From assembly GCA_040772085.1 (NCBI GenBank), contig JAXGYU010000001.1:2604001-2668000 (forward strand): a stretch of 64,000 nt of DNA, written 5' to 3'. Positions 15,906-23,725 of the stretch are shown here, piece by piece. Within the stretch, counting starts at the first letter, position 1, and each line of letters starts with the position of its first letter. This DNA is from JAXGMV01 sp040772085. Its GTDB lineage: Bacteria > Chloroflexota > Anaerolineae > Anaerolineales > Anaerolineaceae. Made by a program: the position numbers and the translations under genes. The notes under the pieces were generated by a model. The model did no database searches. It worked only from the letters and a program-made list of their open reading frames with translations, and was not told the origin of the DNA.

Positions 15906-17759
15906 ATGGTCAGCTACACAAAAATCAAGGAAATCAGACCAAAAATCGTGGCGGCTTTTTCTCCGCTGCCCTTTGAGTTGAGAACCCCATCCATCGCGGA
16001 AGCCTACCGCTGGGGGCAGGAGCTGCATGCCGGCCAACTGCGCATGAGCGGTGAGCCTTACTTTGAAACACATTGCGTCTGGGTGGCTGCCTTCATCGAT
16101 CGTCTGGCGCACAATGAAGTCTGGACTATCGCGGCGCTGCTGCACGACTCGATTGAAGATCGAGGCGGCTCACTGGACAGCATCAAGGCACATTTCCCCG
16201 GTGAACTGGGCGAACGAGTGGCTTATCTGGTCGATGGCATGACGAAGCTGAGCACTCCAGGCGCCTGGAGCCGTGAAGTTGAAACACTTAGAAAGATCGC
16301 CCGTTTCCGTGACCCGGGCGTTTTTCTTGTCAAGCTGGCGGATAAGACCCACAACCTGATGACGCTGGAACATATGCCGCATAACAAGCAGGTCAAGAAA
16401 GCGACCGAGGCCATCCGCGCCTATGGCAAGCTGGCGGGCATCCTCAACTGCTATGAATGGCGGCGTTACCTTGAGGATCTGGCGTTCCCCTACATGGATC
16501 CGGAAAACTACAAGGCGGTCAGACTGATGCTGGATGCCGATCCGCGCTTCAATACCGACTTCATCAATAACGTTCAGGATGAATTCGCCCGCATCATGGC
16601 GCAGGAAGGAATTGAAGGGCATGTTGCCATTACGGTCAATGGCTACTGGCAGTCGTGGCAGAAGTTGCGACGCATGGCGCGCGAACGCCGCACCAGCATG
16701 AACAACTTCGGCAATGTCAACGACATCTTGAGCTTCAGGCTGGTGGTGCATTCGAACAATGAAAAAGACTGTTATTCGCTGCTACCGGCAGTCAACCGCT
16801 ACCTGGGTCCTTATCTTGACCAGAACCGCTTCGACGACTATATCGCCGCGCCGCAGAATGGCTATCAGGCTCTGCAGGTAACGGCGCGTCTGCCCGGCTA
16901 TGGCGCGATTGAAGCTGCCATCGTTACGGAACAGATGGAAGGCGTTAATAGCTGGGGCATTGTTTACGCGCTGCAAAACAACCTGGATGTCTCCGGCTAT
17001 CATCCGGTCGAGATTCTGACACCAACCGGCGGTGTCCGTTTTGTGCAGGAAGATTCAACCGTCCTGGACGCTATCGCGGCAATTCAGCAGGATTTCTGGC
17101 TGGACAAGATTGGCAGGGTTGAAGTCAACGGCATGATGGCGAAGCTCTCCGATAGAGTCAAGCCGGGGGATGTGGTCGAGATTATCACCGATCCGGTGCC
17201 GCAGGAGCCAACAGAAGAATGGCTGAATTACAGCAACCCGTCGACAGCGCCGCTTGTTCGTCAGGTGCTGGCAAACAAGGGCTTGCAGCGCAGCGCGGTT
17301 GAAGGGCGGCGATTGCTTGAGCCGGTACTGCGTGAGCATGGCATCCTCAATCTGGAAGATATGCTGGTGCTGCAGCCTGAATTGATGAACAACGTGCTGG
17401 GCGCGCTGGGAACCATCAGCCTGGATGACCTATATATCGCGGTGGGTGCCGGCGCGGTGCGTCTGCAGGATGTATCCAACCACCTCACCAACCATAAGCT
17501 GAGCAAGGATGCGCTCGGCTGGACGTCGATCAATATCATCGGCAGTAAGGAGTCGAACACACCGGGCGTCCTGGCCGCGCTGGCGACGATCATCTCGAAC
17601 GCGGGCGGCAACATCATGCGCGCCGTTAGCAACTCAAATCCTGATGGCAGTTTCTATCTGCGTCTGGTGATCAGCAATATTCAGCCTGACCACATGGCAG
17701 AGCTAGCCGAGCAATTCAAGCAGAGCGGGGTGCATTACCTGACACTGGATCTGGTGTAG
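15906..17759 (+). CDS. RelA/SpoT homologue: intact-looking (p)ppGpp hydrolase, eroded synthetase domain
   Basis: A 617-residue protein in long-RSH order. The HD hydrolase (about 25-185) keeps His56, His80-Asp81, Glu84-Asp85, Asp146 and Asn150 at family spacing. The synthetase region (about 235-345) keeps Asp273 and NGYQ. However, the usual GRxKHxYS motif reads NGYWQSWQ, the SLHT His is Gln324, and the IRT Arg is Val340. A TGS domain (about 365-435) and a C-terminal ACT domain (about 540-617) follow. It probably degrades (p)ppGpp and may not make it. The ATG at 15906 is preferred; a TTG at 15891 is in frame. The 3' end overlaps rsmI by 25 bases. Confidence 0.88.
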   Translation: MVSYTKIKEIRPKIVAAFSPLPFELRTPSIAEAYRWGQELHAGQLRMSGEPYFETHCVWVAAFIDRLAHNEVWTIAALLHDSIEDRGGSLDSIKAHFPGELGERVAYLVDGMTKLSTPGAWSREVETLRKIARFRDPGVFLVKLADKTHNLMTLEHMPHNKQVKKATEAIRAYGKLAGILNCYEWRRYLEDLAFPYMDPENYKAVRLMLDADPRFNTDFINNVQDEFARIMAQEGIEGHVAITVNGYWQSWQKLRRMARERRTSMNNFGNVNDILSFRLVVHSNNEKDCYSLLPAVNRYLGPYLDQNRFDDYIAAPQNGYQALQVTARLPGYGAIEAAIVTEQMEGVNSWGIVYALQNNLDVSGYHPVEILTPTGGVRFVQEDSTVLDAIAAIQQDFWLDKIGRVEVNGMMAKLSDRVKPGDVVEIITDPVPQEPTEEWLNYSNPSTAPLVRQVLANKGLQRSAVEGRRLLEPVLREHGILNLEDMLVLQPELMNNVLGALGTISLDDLYIAVGAGAVRLQDVSNHLTNHKLSKDALGWTSINIIGSKESNTPGVLAALATIISNAGGNIMRAVSNSNPDGSFYLRLVISNIQPDHMAELAEQFKQSGVHYLTLDLV

Positions 17760-18454
17760 GAACGGGTGCTGGTATCCCAGCGGAACAAGACCAGCAGGAA
17801 TTCAGCTTTGCGGTTGCCAATAGCCTGTTTGATCTCACTCAGCGTGCCGCGCACGACCAGCTCGGTCGGCAGGGTCAGATCACAGGCCAGCATGGCAGTC
17901 TGATTTTTGCCGAACGCGCTCATACATTCATCAACCAGTTTTCGCAGTCGATAAGGCGTGTCCATCAGCACGATGGGCGCCTTGATATTCCGGAGATCGT
18001 TCAATCGCCGGTTGCGGGCGGTCGTCTCACGCGGCAGGAAGCCGGCGAAATAGAATTCCGTCAGGTCGATCGGCAGCACGGATAAAGTTGCCATCAGCGA
18101 GGAAGCGCCCGGAACCGCGACGACCTCGATCTGAAAGGCAGTGGCTTCCTGGATCAGCAAATGACCGGGGTCCGCAAACACGGGGGTACCGCAATCGGAA
18201 ATCAGCGCCAGATTGCTGCCGAGCAGCAGCTTTTCGATGATGCCGGCCGTCTCGTCGCCCGCGTTGTGTTCGTTGTAGATGATCAGCGGCTTCTTACTGA
18301 TGCCATGCTGTTTGAACAGGGTGGTGGCGGTGCGGAACTCTTCGCAGATCACGCCATCCGCCTGATTGAGCACTTCGAGCGCCCGCAATGTGATATCTTT
18401 GGGGTCGCCAATGGGGGTTGAAACGATGTAGAGTTTTCCGGGTTTGTCTGCCAT
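17735..18454 (-). CDS. rsmI: 16S rRNA (cytidine1402-2'-O)-methyltransferase
   Basis: A 239-residue SAM-dependent enzyme of the tetrapyrrole-methylase fold that methylates the 2'-O of C1402 in the ribosomal P site. The N-terminal LYIVSTPIGDPKDIT, the EEFRTATTLF segment, ISDCGTPVFADPG and the VPGASSLMATL SAM-binding region are all family signatures. It is slightly shorter than many homologues at the C-terminus. There is no ribosome site: a TGC plus GATAAA / TAAAAT -10-like cluster ends 7-9 bases before the ATG, so a transcript with a very short leader is possible. It converges on and overlaps the RelA/SpoT gene. Confidence 0.94.
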   Translation of the reverse strand: MADKPGKLYIVSTPIGDPKDITLRALEVLNQADGVICEEFRTATTLFKQHGISKKPLIIYNEHNAGDETAGIIEKLLLGSNLALISDCGTPVFADPGHLLIQEATAFQIEVVAVPGASSLMATLSVLPIDLTEFYFAGFLPRETTARNRRLNDLRNIKAPIVLMDTPYRLRKLVDECMSAFGKNQTAMLACDLTLPTELVVRGTLSEIKQAIGNRKAEFLLVLFRWDTSTRSYTRSSVR

Positions 18455-18532
18455 GCTGCTGATTTTATCGCATTCACCGCTGAATCATGTCGATAGGGCG
18501 GTCACCTGACGCACTCGACCCAAAATAAACGC

Positions 18533-18541
18533 TGTTATAAT
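18533..18541 (+). promoter_or_regulatory. Extended -10 promoter for the membrane repeat protein
   Basis: TGTTATAAT is a full extended -10; the predicted start near 18548 gives a leader of about 41 bases. The TTATAA core is symmetric and reads TATAAC on minus, towards rsmI. Confidence 0.55.
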
Positions 18542-18588
18542 GTCAAAACTGAAAATTCCTGAGAATGGGATGAGAAAGTCAGTCACAT

Positions 18589-19857
18589 ATGGATACTGAA
18601 AGAATTTCTGCAGACAAGAACAAGCACGCGGAGCAAAGTCAAAATTCCGCTGAAGAGACAAGAGCAATACCCGTCAACTCCACGTCGCAAGACGAAACCA
18701 GAGCCATGCACGTGGCACCCGTTGCGCCTGATCCGTCAGCCCAGACGCGCGCGATGCCCCCTGCATCGCCGCCACCGCCTCCTGAAAAAAGCAAAGGCAA
18801 GAGTAAGGGGTACTTATATATCCTTGGCGGCATCGCCATCTTCCTGATCCTGCTCTTCGTTGGCGCCTTCATCGGCTATCAGAGCGGTGTCGCGGCGAGG
18901 CTGAAGGAGCAATCCGGACAGGTCGCGACCATCGCAGCCACGCAGTTCCAGCTAGCGCTGGCGGACATGAGCGCCGGCAATTTTCCGGTCGCCCGCAAAC
19001 GGCTTGAATACGTCATCCAGCTTGACCCGGCCTTCCCTGGCGCGCGCGAGAAGCTGACGGAAGTGATGCTTTACGCTGCGCAAACTCAGGCGCCGACGGC
19101 TGAACTGCCGACGCTGGCACCCACCGTCACGCCGACACCTGACAACCGCGCGGTTGAGGAGATTTTTAACCACGCCCAGCAGATGTTGCGTGGTCAGGAC
19201 TGGAATACCACGATCACCACGCTGGATTCGCTGCGGACGAAAGATATTTCCTATCGCACGGTTGATGTCGACGGCATGTATTACATCGCCTACCGCTATC
19301 GCGGCATCCAGAAGATCTTTGGCGGCAGCCTCGAACCGGGTATCTACGATCTGGCACTGGCTGAGCGCTTTGGTCCGCTGGACAAGGAAGCCAATGGCGC
19401 GCGCAATATGGCGCGGCAATATCAGATCGCCATCACATTCTGGGAGATTAACTGGGCTGAGGCAGTGAACTACTTCAGCCAGCTCGCTGCCGGCATGCCA
19501 AACCTGACCGATGGCTCAGGCTGGACGGTCGCAGAGCGTTACCGCTTCGCGCTGGTTGAGCGGGCTAAAGAATTGACGCTGGAAGAGAAGTACTGTGAAG
19601 CGCGCGATATGTTTGCTGCCGCGCTGGCATATGGCGGCGAGACATCCTTCGCGCCAACCGCTACGGCTGTACAGGAGATATGCTCACCGTCTACCGCGAC
19701 GCCGGTACCAACTTCGCTGGTACCGCCAACGGTTACACCTGGTACCCCGGTCGGACCGACGCTGACACCATCTGACCCGCCGCCGGCGATTCCGACGGAC
19801 ACGCCTGTGCCACCGTCACCCACACCAGTAGTCACCGACACACAAGCGGCGCCATAA
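18589..19857 (+). CDS. Single-pass membrane protein with repeated TRA(I/M) motifs and a TPR-like exported domain
   Basis: A 422-residue protein of unknown function. The cytoplasmic N-terminus holds three copies of a short motif: EETRAIP (22-28), DETRAMH (35-41) and AQTRAMP (51-57). A Pro-run and a basic KGKSKGK stretch precede one membrane helix (about 75-97). The exported part is helical with Ala/Leu periodicity resembling TPR repeats (NFPVARKRLEYVIQLDPAFPGA reads like one, split here for length). The C-terminal 60 residues are a Thr/Pro-rich tail. The spaced Thr motifs could be kinase targets or docking sites; that is a guess. It has its own promoter and a strong terminator. Confidence 0.82.
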   Translation: MDTERISADKNKHAEQSQNSAEETRAIPVNSTSQDETRAMHVAPVAPDPSAQTRAMPPASPPPPPEKSKGKSKGYLYILGGIAIFLILLFVGAFIGYQSGVAARLKEQSGQVATIAATQFQLALADMSAGNFPVARKRLEYVIQLDPAFPGAREKLTEVMLYAAQTQAPTAELPTLAPTVTPTPDNRAVEEIFNHAQQMLRGQDWNTTITTLDSLRTKDISYRTVDVDGMYYIAYRYRGIQKIFGGSLEPGIYDLALAERFGPLDKEANGARNMARQYQIAITFWEINWAEAVNYFSQLAAGMPNLTDGSGWTVAERYRFALVERAKELTLEEKYCEARDMFAAALAYGGETSFAPTATAVQEICSPSTATPVPTSLVPPTVTPGTPVGPTLTPSDPPPAIPTDTPVPPSPTPVVTDTQAAP

Positions 19858-19875
19858 CAGATGCTGAGAATTGAA

Positions 19876-19911
19876 CTGCCCGGTAGAATGATTGCCGGGC
19901 GGTTTTATTTT
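19876..19911 (+). terminator. Terminator of the membrane repeat protein gene
   Basis: An 8-bp stem with one G-T pair (19876-19883 with 19895-19902) and a T-rich tail at 19903-19911. It also covers the end of rimO on the opposite strand. Confidence 0.82.
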
Positions 19912-21233
19912 GTGAGTCGGCCCATCAAATCGTGAGTCATCGCGCCGGTGATCGTCACCGGGACGATTTCGCCAAGCGGGGCGATGCCCTCGACGATAAG
20001 ATAGCCATCGATTTCCGGCGCGTCACGGAAGGAGCGCCCGACGGAGATGCCTTCGTCCACGCCCTCGATCAGACAATCGAGCTGCTTCCCAATCCAGGCT
20101 TGATTCTTGCGCAGCGAGATTGATTCCTGCAGCTCCATCAAGCGTTGCAGTCTGTCCGCCTTCTCGTCGGCGCTGACGGGGTCACCCAGCGGGTCGGCGG
20201 GCGTCCCGATTTCGTGGGAGTAGGCAAAGGCGCCAACCCGGTCAAACTGAATCTCCTGCAGGAAATCAAGCAGCCGCTGGAATTCCGCCTCGCCTTCACC
20301 CGGATAGCCGACGATAAAGGTCGAGCGCAATGCCAGATGCGGTATCTTATCCCGCAGGGTGCCAATCGTGCGATGCACCCAGTCCAGGTCGGCCGGACGC
20401 GACATGCCGCGCAGGATATCAGCGTCACCATGCTGAAGGGGGATGTCAAGATAGGGGAGCAAACGGTCTTCGCTTGCCATCAGGTCAATCAGTGCCGCGC
20501 TGACGAAACCGGGGAAGGTATACAGCAGCCGCAGCCAGGGGATGCCTGTTTCGGCGAGAATGCGCCGCAATAACTGGCTGATGCCGTCCTTCATCCCGCG
20601 GTCATGACCATAATCCGTTGTGTCCTGCGCGATCAGGATCGCTTCCTGAATGCCATCCTCCTCGAGATAATGCAGATCCCTCAGGATCGCGTCCATCGGT
20701 CTGGAGACCAGTGTGCCCTTGATCAGCGGGATGGCGCAGAACGCGCAGGAGCGCCGGCAGCCGTCGGCGATGCGGACATAAGCGCTGGCGCCCAGGATGG
20801 CGACCTGATGAACTGGCTCGGGTTCGGTTGCCAGAATCTCTTCCGCCGGAGTGAGTTTGCCCGGCGCTTTGCCGCGCAAGCTTTGCACCGTGGTGAGGAT
20901 TTCCTCCCAGCGTTGCGTGCCGAGGATGGCGTCCACGCCGCGCACCTCTGCGGCGATGCGCTCCGCGTAACGTTGCGAGAGGCAGCCGACCGCGACCAGT
21001 TTCTGGCCGCGGCGTTTGATCCTGCTTAATTCCTTCATGGCGGTCAGACTTTCGGCGCGCGCGGCTTCGATAAACCCGCAGGTATTGACGACCAGATAAT
21101 CCGCCCGCCGCGGGTCATCGACATAGCGCATGCCATCATGCTCCATCATTTCAGCCATGGCTGAAGAAAGCACTGTGTTCTTGGCGCAGCCGAGCGTTAC
21201 GAGGTGAAAAGTTTCGGTTTGTTTTCGTTTCAT
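19905..21233 (-). CDS. rimO: Ribosomal protein S12 methylthiotransferase
   Basis: A 442-residue radical SAM enzyme that adds a methylthio group to an Asp of ribosomal protein S12. The N-terminal UPF0004 domain has Cys residues in TLGCAKN, NTCGF and GCLSQRY for the auxiliary cluster. The radical SAM motif is CRRSCAFC. A TRAM domain closes the protein (IVEGIAPLGEIVPVTITG). The LGCAKN form and lack of a tRNA-type linker favour RimO over MiaB. Its ATG overlaps the rodZ stop (ATGA), so the two genes are translationally coupled. Confidence 0.93.
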   Translation of the reverse strand: MKRKQTETFHLVTLGCAKNTVLSSAMAEMMEHDGMRYVDDPRRADYLVVNTCGFIEAARAESLTAMKELSRIKRRGQKLVAVGCLSQRYAERIAAEVRGVDAILGTQRWEEILTTVQSLRGKAPGKLTPAEEILATEPEPVHQVAILGASAYVRIADGCRRSCAFCAIPLIKGTLVSRPMDAILRDLHYLEEDGIQEAILIAQDTTDYGHDRGMKDGISQLLRRILAETGIPWLRLLYTFPGFVSAALIDLMASEDRLLPYLDIPLQHGDADILRGMSRPADLDWVHRTIGTLRDKIPHLALRSTFIVGYPGEGEAEFQRLLDFLQEIQFDRVGAFAYSHEIGTPADPLGDPVSADEKADRLQRLMELQESISLRKNQAWIGKQLDCLIEGVDEGISVGRSFRDAPEIDGYLIVEGIAPLGEIVPVTITGAMTHDLMGRLTK

Positions 21234-22621
21234 GGTTTGGGTATATAAGGGGTGATGGTTGGTTTGACAGGTGTGACCGTTAGCGTAGGCGTCCGGGATG
21301 GGACAGGCGTCACGGTGGGCGAAGCGGTGAACATCGGCGTCGGGGTGACGATCTCTTCAGCCGTAAAAATCAGGTCAATAGGCTGCAGCGGCTGCCCAAG
21401 TGTCCCCAGAGGCGTCTGGTTATAGACGACCTGGATCTTGCTGCCATCACCGGTTTTCAATTCGATTTGGTTGTTGGCGGAGAAGGGGTAAGCGTTGCCG
21501 GCGACCGTTCGTCCGAGGAAGGCAGTCTTACCATCTGCGATCACCTCAAGATAAACCCGTCCGTATGCTACGACATGCAGTTGAATTGGGCTGGATAGCT
21601 GCGGCGCGAGCGTGATGGTCGGGTTGAGAGGGATCGTCGCGGTAATGACATTGACATTTGGCGTCTGCTGCAATGGCGCGTCCAGGGTCGCCTGCGCCGT
21701 CTGGGTCTGGCGCTCAGCCTCGGACTGGACGGTATTTTCAAGCAGGATGCCGGAGATGCCGGGAATATTGCTCTCGAGCTCACGCTTGCGTTCATTGACG
21801 ATCTGCGTGGTGCTCCAGACCAGAAATCCGACCAGCGAAAGCACGGCAAAGATGCCAATCATCAGGTCAGGGGTGAAGATGAATTTCCAGGCGCTGGCTT
21901 TGCGCGGAATCGTCTTCTCACTCTTGCGTTCGACGGGCAGTTGCGCTTGCTTCTCAGTGAAATTGCGCTGGATCCCTTCTGCGTAACGCAGCAGGATGGC
22001 GTCGGTGTCCAGTTCGAGGAAGCGGGTGTAATTCGTGATCATGCCCTTGCTCTGGACGGCAGATGGCAATTGGTCAAATCTGCCTGTTTCCATGGCGTTC
22101 AGGTAAAACGACCGGATGTGCGTGTACTTTTCAACCTCGTCCAGTTCAAGCCCCAGTGCCACACGTTGGGTCCGGATCTGCGATCCGATTTCAGCGAAGA
22201 TTTGCGCCGCGCTGAGTTCAGAAGAGGCTTCAGTGGGGGGTTGAGCATCTGATGCTTTTTCTGGCTCGTCGGGCTGCGCCTCAGGCACTGACGGCTGAAT
22301 AGTCGAATCCATGACGGATTCAGCAGTTTCAGTCACTTCCGGACGCGTTGCCGAGCCCGATTTCAACTCAGTCGCCGGTGCTTCGGGCGATTCCTGGCGT
22401 TTCAGTTCGTCCAGCAGGGACTGACTTGAAAGACCAAGATAATCCGCGTAGGAACGCAAATATCCGCGCGCGTGGGTCATGGATGGCAGGTCTTGCAGCC
22501 GGTTCTCTTCCAACGCGAGCAGGTAGGCAGGCTTGATGCGAATGGCTTCCGACGCCTGTTCCAGCGTATAGCCATCCTGTTCCCGCTTATCTCTGAGCTG
22601 TTTTCCTATCGATACAGTCAT
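21230..22621 (-). CDS. RodZ-like membrane protein with two helix-turn-helix domains
   Basis: A 463-residue protein. Two HTH_25-type domains are present, at about residues 5-70 (IGKQLRDKREQDGYTLEQ) and 150-215 (IGSQIRTQRVALGLELDE), separated by an acidic, Pro-rich linker. One membrane helix (about 247-267) follows. A Thr/Pro spacer then leads to a DUF4115-like beta domain (about 340-425) and a Thr/Pro tail. RodZ links MreB filaments to the wall machinery through its HTH domain; duplication of that domain is unusual. There is no good ribosome site. A TAAAAT/GATAAA element ends about 10-12 bases upstream, implying a very short leader. Confidence 0.85.
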   Translation of the reverse strand: MTVSIGKQLRDKREQDGYTLEQASEAIRIKPAYLLALEENRLQDLPSMTHARGYLRSYADYLGLSSQSLLDELKRQESPEAPATELKSGSATRPEVTETAESVMDSTIQPSVPEAQPDEPEKASDAQPPTEASSELSAAQIFAEIGSQIRTQRVALGLELDEVEKYTHIRSFYLNAMETGRFDQLPSAVQSKGMITNYTRFLELDTDAILLRYAEGIQRNFTEKQAQLPVERKSEKTIPRKASAWKFIFTPDLMIGIFAVLSLVGFLVWSTTQIVNERKRELESNIPGISGILLENTVQSEAERQTQTAQATLDAPLQQTPNVNVITATIPLNPTITLAPQLSSPIQLHVVAYGRVYLEVIADGKTAFLGRTVAGNAYPFSANNQIELKTGDGSKIQVVYNQTPLGTLGQPLQPIDLIFTAEEIVTPTPMFTASPTVTPVPSRTPTLTVTPVKPTITPYIPKP

Positions 22622-22652
22622 ACCGGATTGAATTTTATCCCATTAAAGAACC

Positions 22653-22677
22653 AGCCGGTCAGGGTGACTGACCGGCT
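22653..22677 (-). terminator. Terminator after rplI
   Basis: A perfect 10-bp stem with a 5-base loop (22653-22662 with 22668-22677), with a modest T-rich tail on minus. It separates rplI from the rodZ gene. Confidence 0.7.
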
Positions 22678-22698
22678 GATAAGACAGCATTGGGTGGG

Positions 22699-23250
22699 TT
22701 ACGCCTCGGATTCAACTTCCGGTGCGGTTTCTGTTTCCTCGACAACGGTCTCAACGACTTCGACTTCTTCTTTCGGCGCTGCTGCTTCTGCGACTACCGG
22801 GGTTTCGCCCTCGCGGTGAACGAGGATGCGCACTTCAGGGTTCAGGTCGACGGTCAGACGAATGAAGCCTTTGTGCTCGCCCAGGAAACGGATTGGCTGG
22901 ACATCGACAGCGTGCCGGTTGACTTCAAAGCCAGTCTTGGCTTTGATGGCATCGGCGATGTTTTGGGTGGTGATGGATCCATACAGTTTGCCCGTTTCGC
23001 CCGCTTTGCTGGCGAAGGTCAGCAGCAAGCCGTTGATCTTTTCTGCCACACCGCTCAGCTCATTGTTGAGCTCAGCACGGCGAACTTCGGCTTTGGCTTT
23101 GATCATCTCGACCTGCTTGATGGCGCCGGGCGTGGCAAGCACTGCCAGCCGCTGCGGGAGCAGGAAGTTGCGGCCATAACCGTCAGCGACTTTTTTGATA
23201 TCGCCAGCGTGACCCAGTTTATAAACGTCTTTGATCAGGAGAACTTTCAT
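22699..23250 (-). CDS. rplI: 50S ribosomal protein L9 with acidic C-terminal tail
   Basis: A 183-residue protein. The N-terminal domain is canonical (MKVLLIKDVYKLGHAGD, GYGRNFLLPQ), followed by the long connecting helix and the C-terminal RNA-binding domain (GKLYGSITTQNIADAI). After about residue 150 comes a tail of about 34 residues rich in Glu, Ala and Val that typical L9 lacks. AAAGGG lies upstream of the ATG. It is a single-gene unit here, away from rpsF and rpsR, bounded by hairpins on both sides. Confidence 0.96.
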   Translation of the reverse strand: MKVLLIKDVYKLGHAGDIKKVADGYGRNFLLPQRLAVLATPGAIKQVEMIKAKAEVRRAELNNELSGVAEKINGLLLTFASKAGETGKLYGSITTQNIADAIKAKTGFEVNRHAVDVQPIRFLGEHKGFIRLTVDLNPEVRILVHREGETPVVAEAAAPKEEVEVVETVVEETETAPEVESEA

Positions 23251-23316
23251 GATTCAAGCCCTTTCAGATGGATTTTGAAATGAAGGGTACGACATTTCAA
23301 GAGTGCGATTGTATCA

Positions 23317-23346
23317 AGACCCACCGCATACGTCAACGGTGGGTCT
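23317..23346 (-). terminator. Hairpin after the PII-like gene
   Basis: A 10-bp stem (23317-23326 with 23337-23346) lies about 20 bases past the PII-like stop. The T-tail is weak. Confidence 0.6.
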
Positions 23347-23366
23347 CAAATAGTTTCATGCTGCGG

Positions 23367-23714
23367 TTATTGCTTCTTTATGCCATATGCCCGCATGACT
23401 GGCAGCACGAACAGCACACCAGTATCCGGATCATCAAGACTGCCGACAACTTTTTCCGTCTGCTCAACCAGCTTTTCAATCAAGCCTTCGTCGTGAATGA
23501 CGGTCATCAGCGTCCGGCTGGTGATTTCCGGCGTGTCGAACAGATCCTCGAGGCTAGGAATGAGCGGCAGGTCATCGCGGTAATGATGCTTTTTAAGTTT
23601 GCCCAGCCCAGTGCTGGCAAGGATCGTCACATTACGGACACCAACCTCATCCCATGAGGCGATCAAATCGTCAAATTGTCCCAGATCGTTGAAAACAAAC
23701 AAAACCATAAACAT
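23367..23714 (-). CDS. PII-like small signalling protein paired with the antiporter
   Basis: A 115-residue protein. The predicted order is strand (MVLFVFND), helix, strand (RNVTILASTGLG), a long polar loop (KKHHYRDDLPLIPS) in the T-loop position, strand (RTLMTVIHD), helix, strand (GVLFVLPVMRAYGI). This is the ferredoxin-like PII arrangement, though it is not classical GlnB and lacks the uridylylation Tyr context. I chose the ATG at 23714 because AGAGG lies eight bases upstream; another ATG lies two codons later. It sits 11 bases after the CPA2 antiporter gene, implying co-transcription and probably regulation of that transporter. The ligand is unknown. Confidence 0.75.
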   Translation of the reverse strand: MFMVLFVFNDLGQFDDLIASWDEVGVRNVTILASTGLGKLKKHHYRDDLPLIPSLEDLFDTPEITSRTLMTVIHDEGLIEKLVEQTEKVVGSLDDPDTGVLFVLPVMRAYGIKKQ

Positions 23715-23725
23715 GAGTAGCACCT

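Noticed and set aside
22690..23283. Plus-strand reading frame opposite rplI
   Set aside because: Antisense of a certain ribosomal protein gene; the composition (Phe/Gly/Asp runs) is typical of a shadow frame.
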